Shown: positions 32,886-41,888 of the stretch, in pieces | Layout: each line of letters opens with the position of its first letter | How positions within the stretch are numbered: position 1 is the stretch's first letter | DNA from: Candidatus Dojkabacteria bacterium | GTDB taxonomy: Bacteria > Patescibacteria > Dojkabacteria > SC72 > JAFGCJ01 | Length of the DNA stretch: 64,000 nucleotides | NCBI GenBank assembly: GCA_016932785.1 | Contig: JAFGCJ010000002.1 | Location: 124,001-188,000 of the forward strand | Reading direction: 5' to 3' | Notes under the pieces: generated by a model | What the model was told of the DNA's origin: nothing | Database searches by the model: none | What the model saw: only the letters and a program-made list of their open reading frames with translations | Translations under genes and position numbers: made by a program

Positions 32886-33736
32886 AAATTCTCTTCAGGA
32901 GACCCTCCCAAGAGGTTTCCAGCTCTTGCCGCCTCGAACAGAAAACTGAACGCATAACCCGCATATTTTTTATGAATTCCTTGTGCGCAACTCTGTTGCT
33001 CTGAGTATTTTGTACTACAATCAATTCCGTAGATTTGACCAAAAATTCTTTTTGTCCAAACATCAATTGGAACCCTCTCAAGTCTATTATAGGCAAAAAG
33101 AAGGACACAATCTGCAATTTTGTCGCCAACTCCATACAAACCAGTTAGTTCCTCATGAGCCGCCTGACTCTCCAAATCATTGAGTGAATCAAGAAAATTC
33201 GAATCTGCAACACATTTGGCTGCTGATATTATGTACTTACCACGGAAACCTACACCTGCCTTCATAATTTCTTTTTCGGTAAGTCCAGCTAGGACTTCGG
33301 GTCTAGGAAAAGAATAGTAGCTATCCCCTATTTCCTCTCCCCAGAGTTTACTCATTTTTTCGATCTGTCCACGGATGTTCCTGATGCTATTATTTGCAGA
33401 ATCGATAAAAGAAATCAGCATCTCATAAGGTTCCTGACGGAGAATCCGATATCCGCTAAAGTCTTCAAGAGTTTTTTTAACATTTATATCCTCTGAAATT
33501 TCTGCAAGAACCTTTTCATAGTCTTCATCAATTGCAAGATAGTGCGAAAGGAGATCTCTACTAATCTCACCTTCAATAACATCAACTGAAAGCCCAGCCG
33601 GCGTTCCTTCCACCTTTACGACGGAATTCCCTACAACACCAACATATTTAGATCCCAATTTATTCCATCTAAATGCCTGCCCAGAAAGCAGAGTTCTTTC
33701 CAGAGAATAGTTTTTTACTTGAAAGAAATGCTTCAT
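32882..33736 (-). CDS. ogg: 8-oxoguanine DNA glycosylase/lyase, OGG1 type
   Basis: A 284-residue base-excision repair enzyme of the HhH-GPD superfamily. The N-terminal domain has LLSGQAFRW, matching the OGG1 opening. The helix-hairpin-helix with the catalytic Lys is LYGVGDKIADCVLLFAY (about 197-213), followed by the catalytic Asp in RVPIDVW (about 219-225). ILRQEPYEMLISFIDSANNS is also typical. It should remove 8-oxoguanine and cut by beta-elimination. The length matches bacterial OGG1 homologues. The gene stands alone between plus-strand genes. Confidence 0.92.
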   Translation of the reverse strand: MKHFFQVKNYSLERTLLSGQAFRWNKLGSKYVGVVGNSVVKVEGTPAGLSVDVIEGEISRDLLSHYLAIDEDYEKVLAEISEDINVKKTLEDFSGYRILRQEPYEMLISFIDSANNSIRNIRGQIEKMSKLWGEEIGDSYYSFPRPEVLAGLTEKEIMKAGVGFRGKYIISAAKCVADSNFLDSLNDLESQAAHEELTGLYGVGDKIADCVLLFAYNRLERVPIDVWTKRIFGQIYGIDCSTKYSEQQSCAQGIHKKYAGYAFSFLFEAARAGNLLGGSPEENF

Positions 33737-33903
33737 CTCTATAAAAAAACGTTAAAAGTTGTCAGCAGACCTATTTTCCTAGATAAAAGGTCTACCAAAA
33801 TTTCGCATTAAATATTATCTATAATATAAACAATATTCAAAGAATTGACACAGGTACTATACCACTATTAGGATGTATCTATCAAAACTGCTCAACTCCG
33901 ATA

Positions 33904-35703
33904 ATGGCTTACTACAACTCTTCAAAAGTCGACTCTGTCGATCTGATAAATAAGTACTTGGAAGAACTTGACTGGCAGGTAAAACAGGATGCCAATGTTT
34001 CCTACTCGTTTCCCGGTCTAATGAACTACTTAGCCGAAGATCTGATAAAGAGATACTCTCTTATTCACCTACTTCCGCCAAAAGCCGCACAAGCCCACAA
34101 TGACGGCGACATATATATTCATGACCTTGGCAAGAACATTGTGGGATACTGTTCAGGATGGGATCTCAGGCGAATTCTTAAGGAAGGACTTACTGGTATC
34201 CCAGACAAAACATCAGCAGGTCCGGCGAAACATTTTCAAACAGCAATAGATCACGCGGCTAGATTCATTCTCATTGTATGCAATGAATGGGCAGGAGCAC
34301 AGGCACTATCATCTATTGATACCCTACTTGCTCCTTTCATTTTTTATGATAATTTAACATTCAAGGCAATTAAAAGCGGTATCCAGAGTTTTATGTATAA
34401 TCTCGGCATATCGACCAGATATGGGGGGCAGGTCCCATTTTCTAACATAACTCTGGATTGGACTGTTCCTGAAGATCTAAAAGATGAACCGGTTATCATA
34501 GGAGGTAAGACAATCGACCGGACATATGGTGAATTCCAAAGAGAGATGGACCTATTTAACAAGGCACTAATAGAAGTCTACATGGAGGGAGACTACCTGG
34601 GCCAGCCATTCTCATTTCCAATACCAACTTACAACATCACCAAGGATTTTGATTGGGATAGCCCTAACGCTGATCTTCTTTTTGAAATGACTGCAAAATA
34701 CGGAAACCCATACTTTCAAAATTTTGTTAACTCTGATCTAAAACCAACAGATGTTAGAGCCATGTGTTGCAGATTACAAATGGACATGACACAACTAGTA
34801 AAAAAGACTGGCGGACACTGGGCAACCGGGGCTTCGACAGGTTCAGTAGGAGTAGTCGACATTAACATCCCAAGAATTGCATACACATCAAAGGGCTCAG
34901 AAAAGACATTCTTCAAAGAAGTCGATAAGAATATGGACATAGCAAAAGACGTCCTGGAGCACAAAAGGAAAATAATTCAGGAAAATCTAGAAAGAGGTTT
35001 AATACCATATACCAAACGCTACCTTGGCTCATTTGATCGTCACTTTTCAACCATAGGACTTATTGGCGTAAATGAGGCAATTGAGAACATGTTCAGCGAG
35101 AACATAGCATCAGAAAAAGGGAGAAAGTTTGCATTGAAAATCCTCAATCATATGAAAGATCGGCTCGTGAAGTTTCAGAAGGAAACCGACAATCTATACA
35201 ACCTTGAGGCCACTCCAAACGAAAGCGCAAGTTATATGCTAGCAAAGAAAGACCGAGAGAAATTTTCGAAGATCAAGACTGCAGGGAACGGAACCCCGTA
35301 TTATACAAACTCAACATACCTACCCGTTGGCTACACAGACGACGTATTTGAAGCATTAGATCTACAGGAGGAATTGCAAAGCGCATACACCGGTGGAACA
35401 GTGTTCCATGTATTTATGGGAGAAAGACTTGCCAACGCACAGGAATGCAAGGCGTTAGTCAAGAAGATATCACATAACTACAAACTCCCATATTTTTCAA
35501 TTACTCCGACCTTTTCTGTTTGTCCGGACCACGGATATATAAAAGGAGAAGCCCCAAAATGCCCCAACAAAGATAAGAACGGCAGAACATGCAAGCAAAA
35601 GCCTCTTGTATACTCACGCGTTGTGGGATACTATAGACCCGTCCAACAATGGAACAAGGGTAAATCTCAGGAATTTAAAGAACGAAAGACTTATAAATGT
35701 TAA
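33904..35703 (+). CDS. nrdD: Anaerobic ribonucleoside-triphosphate reductase, paralogue 1 (no ATP-cone)
   Basis: A glycyl-radical enzyme that makes dNTPs from NTPs. The 599-residue protein has the finger-loop and catalytic Cys motifs (GYCSGWDL near residue 79, RAMCCRLQMD near 281). A C-terminal zinc site has fewer Cys than usual (CPDHG, KCPN and C). The glycyl radical loop is RVVGYYRPVQQWNKGK (about 565-580). Unlike its neighbour it lacks the N-terminal ATP-cone, so it has no visible allosteric activity site. The next gene follows 11 nt later, so the two are co-expressed with nrdG. A TTGACA lies at 33845-33850, about 54 nt upstream of the ATG. Confidence 0.95.
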   Translation: MAYYNSSKVDSVDLINKYLEELDWQVKQDANVSYSFPGLMNYLAEDLIKRYSLIHLLPPKAAQAHNDGDIYIHDLGKNIVGYCSGWDLRRILKEGLTGIPDKTSAGPAKHFQTAIDHAARFILIVCNEWAGAQALSSIDTLLAPFIFYDNLTFKAIKSGIQSFMYNLGISTRYGGQVPFSNITLDWTVPEDLKDEPVIIGGKTIDRTYGEFQREMDLFNKALIEVYMEGDYLGQPFSFPIPTYNITKDFDWDSPNADLLFEMTAKYGNPYFQNFVNSDLKPTDVRAMCCRLQMDMTQLVKKTGGHWATGASTGSVGVVDINIPRIAYTSKGSEKTFFKEVDKNMDIAKDVLEHKRKIIQENLERGLIPYTKRYLGSFDRHFSTIGLIGVNEAIENMFSENIASEKGRKFALKILNHMKDRLVKFQKETDNLYNLEATPNESASYMLAKKDREKFSKIKTAGNGTPYYTNSTYLPVGYTDDVFEALDLQEELQSAYTGGTVFHVFMGERLANAQECKALVKKISHNYKLPYFSITPTFSVCPDHGYIKGEAPKCPNKDKNGRTCKQKPLVYSRVVGYYRPVQQWNKGKSQEFKERKTYKC

Positions 35704-35714
35704 CCCGTTAAACC

Positions 35715-37838
35715 ATGTCACCCTTAGATAGCAAGAAGAAAATTGAAAAAAGAGATGGACAGATTGTGAATTTCGACAGGAGCAAAATTATTGTCGCAAT
35801 TCAGAAGGCAATGCGGGCCGTAGGATTCAAAGACTTCAGAAAAGCGGACACCGTAGCTACTGATGTAGAAAAAGAATTAAAAAAAGATTACTTTGATAAA
35901 AGCAAAATTCCAACAGTCGAAAACATTCAAGATCTCGTCGAAAAATACCTTATTCTCAACCGACTTCCCGATGTTGCCAAGTCATATATTCTTTATAGAG
36001 ACCTACACTCTAGAATTAGAAATATTAACGATTTTGTAGACATCGCCACCCTTACAGAGGAATATATAAACACTTCCGATTGGAAAACCAAAGAAAATTC
36101 ATCAATAGATTACTCTCTTTCTGGCTTATACAACCATATCCAGAGAACTATTGGCGAAATTTACTGGCTAAATAGGATTTTCGATGAAGAAATCCGAAAA
36201 TTGAATGAAAATAATGATTTTCATATACATAAACTTGCAGCAATAAGCGCTTATTGTGCAGGCTGGGACCTGATGGATCTGCTCGTATCAGGCTTCGGAG
36301 GCGTCCCACGGAAGCTCTCCTGCTCTCCTCCAAAGCATTTTTCCACTGCCTTATCCCAATTAGTTAACTTTCTCTTCACCCTCTCGAACGAGACCCCAGA
36401 AGGGGCCGTAGCAGTTTCAAGCCTTGATACCCTAATTGCACCTTTTATTTACTACGATAAGCTAACAGAAAAACAGGTACACCAACATATACAAGAGTTC
36501 ATTTTCAATATAAACGTACCCACCAAGGTTGGCGGACAGGCCCCATTTACAAACGTAACCTTAGATCTAGAATGTCCTTCACATCTTAAAGAGGAACCCG
36601 TCGTGATCGGAGGAAAAACCATGGACAGAAAATACGGAGAATTCCAAAAAGAAATGGATATGTTTAACAAGCATTTTGCCCAAGTAATTATGGCGGGCGA
36701 CAGCTCGGGGAGAGTTTTCTCTTTTCCGATTCCAACCTACAATATTACAAAAGACTTTAACTGGGACAACAAAATCCTCAATCCTATTTGGGAGATGACA
36801 GCGAAATATGGTACTCCCTACTTTGCTAATTTCGTTAACAGCGACATGCATCCCGATGATGTACGCTCTATGTGCTGCAGACTTCAAATCGACAAAAGAG
36901 AATTACAAAAAAGAGGAGGAGGCTATTTTGGAGCAAATCCTCTAACCGGAAGTATCGGCTATGTCACAATCAATTTACCGCGTTTAGGATATCTTTACAA
37001 AGGAAAGAAAAAAGAACTGTATGAGAGGCTGGAATATCTCATGGAAAAAGCCGCTGAGAGCCTTATTATAAAGAGGAAGACCCTCGAGAAACTTACCGAC
37101 CAGGGTTTATATCCATACTCAAAACATTATCTTAGAAGTGTAAAGCAGAGAACTGGAGAATACTGGGGAAATCACTTTAATACAATAGGAATTATTGGGA
37201 TGAACGAATGTTGCCTGAACTACAATGGAAAGGATCTAACAACAAAGGAGGGCCAAACGTTTGCTATCGAGATGATAGATTTTATGAATCAGAAGCTCAA
37301 GGAGTTTCAGAAAGAGCATGGTCAGATGTATAATCTTGAAGCTTCTCCAGCTGAGGGCACATCATACAGACTCGCCCGGGCTGATAAGAAAAAATACTCC
37401 GATATAATTGTCGCCAACGAAAAAGACTATCAGGAAAATGGTGCCGAACCATACTATACAAATTCAACACAACTACCAGTTGGTTTTACAGATGACATAT
37501 TCTCAGCTTTAGATTTGCAGGACGAATTACAGAGCAAATATACTGGTGGAACTGTTTTTCATGGATTTCTTGGTGAGAGGCTTCCAGACATAGCAACAAC
37601 CAAAAGCCTCGTTAAGAAGATATCCAAACACTATAGACTACCCTATTTTACAATCACTCCAACATTTTCCATTTGCCCAGAAGATGGATATCTATCAGGT
37701 GAAGTATGGACCTGCCCAAAGTGCCAAGGAGAATGTGAAGTTTACTCACGTATTGTAGGAAAGATTCATCCCGTCCAAAACTGGAACGCGGGAAAGCGAT
37801 CAGAATTCAAGGAAAGACGAACATTCCAATCCTGCTAA
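35715..37838 (+). CDS. nrdD: Anaerobic ribonucleoside-triphosphate reductase, paralogue 2 (with ATP-cone)
   Basis: A 707-residue NrdD with a complete N-terminal ATP-cone (KKKIEKRDGQIVNFDRSKI to about residue 95) for allosteric control. The catalytic region follows with YCAGWDL and RSMCCRLQID. A four-Cys zinc site (CPEDG, TCPKC, C) and the glycyl radical loop RIVGKIHPVQNWNAGK complete it. Sequence and motif order match the first paralogue throughout, so the pair arose by duplication and one copy gained or lost the cone. The gene starts 11 nt after its paralogue and ends one base before nrdG. Confidence 0.96.
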   Translation: MSPLDSKKKIEKRDGQIVNFDRSKIIVAIQKAMRAVGFKDFRKADTVATDVEKELKKDYFDKSKIPTVENIQDLVEKYLILNRLPDVAKSYILYRDLHSRIRNINDFVDIATLTEEYINTSDWKTKENSSIDYSLSGLYNHIQRTIGEIYWLNRIFDEEIRKLNENNDFHIHKLAAISAYCAGWDLMDLLVSGFGGVPRKLSCSPPKHFSTALSQLVNFLFTLSNETPEGAVAVSSLDTLIAPFIYYDKLTEKQVHQHIQEFIFNINVPTKVGGQAPFTNVTLDLECPSHLKEEPVVIGGKTMDRKYGEFQKEMDMFNKHFAQVIMAGDSSGRVFSFPIPTYNITKDFNWDNKILNPIWEMTAKYGTPYFANFVNSDMHPDDVRSMCCRLQIDKRELQKRGGGYFGANPLTGSIGYVTINLPRLGYLYKGKKKELYERLEYLMEKAAESLIIKRKTLEKLTDQGLYPYSKHYLRSVKQRTGEYWGNHFNTIGIIGMNECCLNYNGKDLTTKEGQTFAIEMIDFMNQKLKEFQKEHGQMYNLEASPAEGTSYRLARADKKKYSDIIVANEKDYQENGAEPYYTNSTQLPVGFTDDIFSALDLQDELQSKYTGGTVFHGFLGERLPDIATTKSLVKKISKHYRLPYFTITPTFSICPEDGYLSGEVWTCPKCQGECEVYSRIVGKIHPVQNWNAGKRSEFKERRTFQSC

Positions 37839-37839
37839 A

Positions 37840-38547
37840 ATGAAATTCTACGGTCTAAAAAAAGTAACACTAATTGATTATCCTGGCAAAATTGCCTGTA
37901 CACTTTTTACACACGGATGTAATTTCAGATGTCCTTTCTGTCATAACCCTGAGCTTGTAATTCAAAAACCAGATAACAAAAACTCAATAAGCAGTAATCG
38001 CGTACTAAATTTCTTATCAAAAAGAAAAGGGAAACTTGATGGAGTTGTCCTTACTGGAGGAGAGCCTCTGCTTGGATTCGCTGATATGATACCGTTCATC
38101 AGAGAAGTCAAGAAACTTGGTTTTTTCGTTAAGATTGACACAAACGGTACAAGTCCTAGTGCTGTAGAGCAATTAATAAAGAAGAAACTTGTGGATTTTT
38201 TTGCAGTAGATTACAAATGTACTCCTCAGAACTATGAAATAATGCATGCAAGTTCAAACGACTTTGATTCCTTCATGAAGACACTCTCAATCATTGTTGA
38301 CTCAGGAATAACACACGAAATAAGAACCACGGTAGTACGAGGTTTGCATGACGAAAACGAGATTAAAGAGATGATGCCTTTAATAAGAGGTGTTGAGAAA
38401 TATGTTATCCAGAACTTTGTTCCAAGCAAAACAATTGATCCAGATTATGCCAATTTAAAAGGATTTACTCACAACGAACTTGAAGTTTTATTAAAAATAG
38501 CCAAAAGAACAGTAAAAAATACCGAGATAAGAAATGACTTCGAGTAG
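37840..38547 (+). CDS. nrdG: Anaerobic ribonucleotide reductase activating protein (radical SAM)
   Basis: A 235-residue radical SAM enzyme. CNFRCPFCHNPELV (residues about 27-40) is the CxxxCxxC cluster motif, and GVVLTGGEPLL is the SAM-binding GGE motif. It resembles the longer pyruvate-formate-lyase-activating-like NrdG form. It installs the glycyl radical in NrdD. Its ATG comes one base after the stop of the second nrdD gene, confirming the operon. There is no second activase in the window for the two reductases. Confidence 0.93.
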   Translation: MKFYGLKKVTLIDYPGKIACTLFTHGCNFRCPFCHNPELVIQKPDNKNSISSNRVLNFLSKRKGKLDGVVLTGGEPLLGFADMIPFIREVKKLGFFVKIDTNGTSPSAVEQLIKKKLVDFFAVDYKCTPQNYEIMHASSNDFDSFMKTLSIIVDSGITHEIRTTVVRGLHDENEIKEMMPLIRGVEKYVIQNFVPSKTIDPDYANLKGFTHNELEVLLKIAKRTVKNTEIRNDFE

Positions 38548-38564
38548 AATACATCCTCAAGACT

Positions 38565-39656
38565 CTATAAACTCATTGCCAACAATATTCCAGCCAATCC
38601 TGCCCCTATCGCAATGAAATAAAATCTCATCACAATCTTTTCCTGGCTCCAACCAAGAACTTCAAAGTGATGGTGTATTGGAGCCATTTTAAATATCTTC
38701 TTCAGGAGAAAAACAGAAGAAAGCCATTGAAGAATGCTGGAAAGAACCTCCGCTACAAAAATAAATCCTATTATAGGCGTAATCAAGGATCGTTCTGTCA
38801 GCATTGCAACATATACGAACAGCATACCTAGAGGAATAGTTCCTATATCTCCCATTTCAACACGCGCAGGAGGAATATTAAAGTAATAAAACGTTAGTTC
38901 TGATCCAACAATTAGCATGCAAAAGAGAGAAACACTTTCATAACCTAACATGGCGGCAAGAATACCCATAAGTGCAAAACCTATTGCGTGGGTGCCAGCC
39001 GAGAGAGCATCGAGCCCGTCGGTAACAGAAAATCCCATGGAAAAAAGCACCAATAAACATGAGTTCACAACAACAGAAAACCATCCCAGATCGACTATGC
39101 CAACGATTGGAATCCACATCTCTCCTCCAAACCCAAGATAGAAAAGGTAAGCTATCAAAACTGATAGCAGAATCTCAAAAAAAAGCTTCTGTGAAGCCCT
39201 CATTCCAGTCTGATAGCTACCTGCTTCATCAACCGAGCCAGTAAAGACCCTGGCAGGCCAAGTAATATAGCGAAACAAAGTCCAAGTAAAAAAGTTACGG
39301 TATATTATCGGATTAACTTTTTCATAAACTTCTACATTGTTTCTTTTCTCTCTAGAAAAAACATTCATGAAATCGTCCACAAAACCAAGTCCCCCGCCCA
39401 AACCAAAGATTATAACGGGAATATATCCAAGTTTCTGGTAAAGACCAAGAACAAAATAAAGCGATATAACAGAGATTAAGATCATTAATCCTCCCATGAC
39501 TGGCACCCCAATCTTTTTTTTACGTTCCTTTATCACCTGATCTACTTCGTCTTTTCCTTTCTGACGAAATTTCAGACTGTAAAGAATGTTTATTATCGCT
39601 GGTGCAATAAAGAAGGTTGCCACCAGTGAGAGTAATATATACTGAATCTGTTTCAT
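38565..39656 (-). CDS. mraY: Phospho-N-acetylmuramoyl-pentapeptide transferase
   Basis: A 363-residue integral membrane enzyme (about ten helices) that makes lipid I from UDP-MurNAc-pentapeptide and undecaprenyl phosphate. The aspartate motifs GFVDDFMNV (about 90-98) and FSVTDGLDALSAG (about 208-220), and the loop MAPIHHHFE (about 327-335), are the family signatures. It is the last gene of the dcw-type cluster, 5 nt downstream of murF. Confidence 0.97.
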   Translation of the reverse strand: MKQIQYILLSLVATFFIAPAIINILYSLKFRQKGKDEVDQVIKERKKKIGVPVMGGLMILISVISLYFVLGLYQKLGYIPVIIFGLGGGLGFVDDFMNVFSREKRNNVEVYEKVNPIIYRNFFTWTLFRYITWPARVFTGSVDEAGSYQTGMRASQKLFFEILLSVLIAYLFYLGFGGEMWIPIVGIVDLGWFSVVVNSCLLVLFSMGFSVTDGLDALSAGTHAIGFALMGILAAMLGYESVSLFCMLIVGSELTFYYFNIPPARVEMGDIGTIPLGMLFVYVAMLTERSLITPIIGFIFVAEVLSSILQWLSSVFLLKKIFKMAPIHHHFEVLGWSQEKIVMRFYFIAIGAGLAGILLAMSL

Positions 39657-39661
39657 AATTT

Positions 39662-41146
39662 CTATATATTATATATATCAGGTAGATCGTTCTCCAGCAC
39701 AACTACCGATGGGATGAGATTTCTCGCAAGTATCTCATCATAACAGGATGCTATATCCTTTATAAGAACGATATTTTCATCAGGATAACCTGCTTTTTTC
39801 AGGCCACTTCTAAGACCTCTTATTCTGTCATTATCTTCTTCTTTTCCAAGCAGAATTACTAAATTGATATCATCAGTGACAAGAGATCCTAGCTTTTCGT
39901 GTACCTTATATTCGATATCTCCTAACTCAAAAATCCCAGGGGTAACAAGAACCTTGTAAGAAGCCTCAAATAGCTTCAACGTCTCAAGGGTTTGTTTAAA
40001 ACTTTCAGGATTTGAGCTATATCCGTTATTTATAGTAACTATACCCGTACCTTGATCTATTACCTGCATTCTGCTTTCAATAGGCTCCAGATCAGCCACA
40101 GCACTGACAATATCATTTGCAGATACTCCAAACTCTTTAGCAACTGCTATTGCTCCAAGTATATTGGTAATATTTCCTGTCCCAATGAGTTTAGTTTGAG
40201 CTTCGACAGTTTCAGATCCCAACTTTATCTGAAATCTCGTTCCATCCTTGGTCATTTCCATTATTCTTCCATCATATCTTCCCGCACTGTTAAGTCCATA
40301 TCCAATAACCTCGAGTCGGCCCAAATCTTTTTCTCTATCGAAAATTTCCTTAACATGCCGATTGGATACATTCAAAAATGCCTTTGAGCCGTCACTAAGT
40401 CCCTCAAGAATCTCAGATTTGGCTTTAATTGTATTTTCAAGCGAGCCAAATTTCTCGTAATGCATAGTTGTAATTCCCGTTAAAACAGCAAAGTCCGGAG
40501 GAAACGCGCGACACAGTTCTTCTATCTCTCCAATACAATAGGCTCCCATCTCAACCAAGAAGACCTCAATCTCTTCGTTCAAATATTCCATTACATCAGA
40601 TACAAATCCGAGTTTAAACTTTGCCTGGGCTATACCAAAAAGAGTATTATAGCTTTTCGGGGTAGCATATACTTTGAATTTTTTCTCTAAAAGTACAGAA
40701 ATGAAATGCTTCGTCGACGTTTTTCCAAAACTACCTGTTAATCCGATAACCTTCATACCCATTTTCTTAAGACTCTGAACCCTCTTTCTGGACATCCTTA
40801 TTACAATGTTCCTATTAATTTTTTCACGTGGCGACACAATGTAGTAAGCAATAATAATATAGACCCACGGTGCAACCAGGAAAAACCCCGTAAAAATAGC
40901 TAAAACAGCCCAAAGTTTCAGCAGACCACAAATCAAACCCAAAAAAACGAAAACCAGTACTGACACAACAAATAAAAGTTTCGCCCTAAATGTCCAATCC
41001 AGTCTTCTTATCTTTTCAACATTCCAAGGGACAGGATTACGAATTATGAGACGAAGAAAGCGACCAACAACATACTCCTCCGACTGAAATAAATATAAAA
41101 ATGATCTAAGGAAAAAGAGATTTTTAAGAATTTCTATTATTTTCAA
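39662..41146 (-). CDS. murF: UDP-N-acetylmuramoyl-tripeptide--D-alanyl-D-alanine ligase, membrane-anchored
   Basis: A 494-residue Mur ligase. An unusual N-terminal extension carries two hydrophobic segments (about residues 58-110) before the ligase core, so the enzyme may be membrane-bound. The ATP loop is GLTGSFGKTSTKHF, followed by the MurF-type KSYNTLFG. A central domain and a C-terminal ligase domain (EPIESRMQVIDQGTGIVTINNGYSSNPESF) complete it. It adds D-Ala-D-Ala to the stem peptide. The start is TTG at 41146, supported by an AAGGA ribosome site five bases upstream and by the 23-nt overlap with the hydrolase gene. No other start codon fits. Confidence 0.92.
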   Translation of the reverse strand: MKIIEILKNLFFLRSFLYLFQSEEYVVGRFLRLIIRNPVPWNVEKIRRLDWTFRAKLLFVVSVLVFVFLGLICGLLKLWAVLAIFTGFFLVAPWVYIIIAYYIVSPREKINRNIVIRMSRKRVQSLKKMGMKVIGLTGSFGKTSTKHFISVLLEKKFKVYATPKSYNTLFGIAQAKFKLGFVSDVMEYLNEEIEVFLVEMGAYCIGEIEELCRAFPPDFAVLTGITTMHYEKFGSLENTIKAKSEILEGLSDGSKAFLNVSNRHVKEIFDREKDLGRLEVIGYGLNSAGRYDGRIMEMTKDGTRFQIKLGSETVEAQTKLIGTGNITNILGAIAVAKEFGVSANDIVSAVADLEPIESRMQVIDQGTGIVTINNGYSSNPESFKQTLETLKLFEASYKVLVTPGIFELGDIEYKVHEKLGSLVTDDINLVILLGKEEDNDRIRGLRSGLKKAGYPDENIVLIKDIASCYDEILARNLIPSVVVLENDLPDIYNI

Positions 41147-41888
41147 TAAATTCCTTGACTAACTTAAAAAATATCTCTGGATAGTCCATAAAGGCAAAGT
41201 GTCCCGCACCCTTAATAATTTTGAGTTTAGATCCCTCTATTTCACGTGACATTTCAACACCATCAATGAGAGGAGTCTGAGAATCAGCATCACCCCAAAT
41301 CAATAATGTAGGTATTTTAATTTCTTTTAAAATATGCCTTATGTCTTCACTGATTATTTTTCGAAAACTTTCCTTCATCTCTCCAGACTGCAACTCATCT
41401 TCTGAGGCAATGAGGGATAGAAATTTCTCTCTTCTAGCAACATTTCTTCCAAATCCACCCAGCAATCCAAGTATAAACTTTCCTATTTTTGCAAGAATAA
41501 CCTTAAGAGTGACGCCCAGATAGAATCTTTTATAACCGGCACTTCCCGTAAGGACAAGCTCTTTCGCCAAGTGATATTTAGCCTGCAAAATCAAGGCAAC
41601 CTTACCTCCCAGAGAATGACCAAGAATTATCGGCCTTTCGATTTCTAGTTCTTCAAGAAATTTCTGAACAAGTTCTGCATAATACTCTGAATCTATGATC
41701 TCCCCTGGTATATCGCTCCCGCCAAATCCTGGTAAAGAAATAACAAAAACCTGAAGGCCCATACTAACAAGATCAGGAACATACTGAGCCCATGGCTCAG
41801 GTCCACCCCAGCCATGGATGAGAATTAACCTCTCACCTTGACCAAACACATCATATTGAACGTTTAGACCTTTGAATTCAAAAATCAT
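41124..41888 (-). CDS. Alpha/beta hydrolase, within the cell-wall cluster
   Basis: A 254-residue alpha/beta hydrolase. The oxyanion motif LIHGWGGPEP lies near residues 23-32. The nucleophile elbow GHSLGGK is near 93-99, and a catalytic Asp can be assigned to WGDADSQTPL near 198. The His is in GAGHFAF near 228. No signal peptide is seen. Its start overlaps the ddl stop by one base (TAATG) and its end overlaps murF by 23 nt, so it is embedded in the cell-wall operon. The substrate is not known; a wall- or lipid-linked ester is a reasonable guess only. Confidence 0.9.
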   Translation of the reverse strand: MIFEFKGLNVQYDVFGQGERLILIHGWGGPEPWAQYVPDLVSMGLQVFVISLPGFGGSDIPGEIIDSEYYAELVQKFLEELEIERPIILGHSLGGKVALILQAKYHLAKELVLTGSAGYKRFYLGVTLKVILAKIGKFILGLLGGFGRNVARREKFLSLIASEDELQSGEMKESFRKIISEDIRHILKEIKIPTLLIWGDADSQTPLIDGVEMSREIEGSKLKIIKGAGHFAFMDYPEIFFKLVKEFIENNRNS

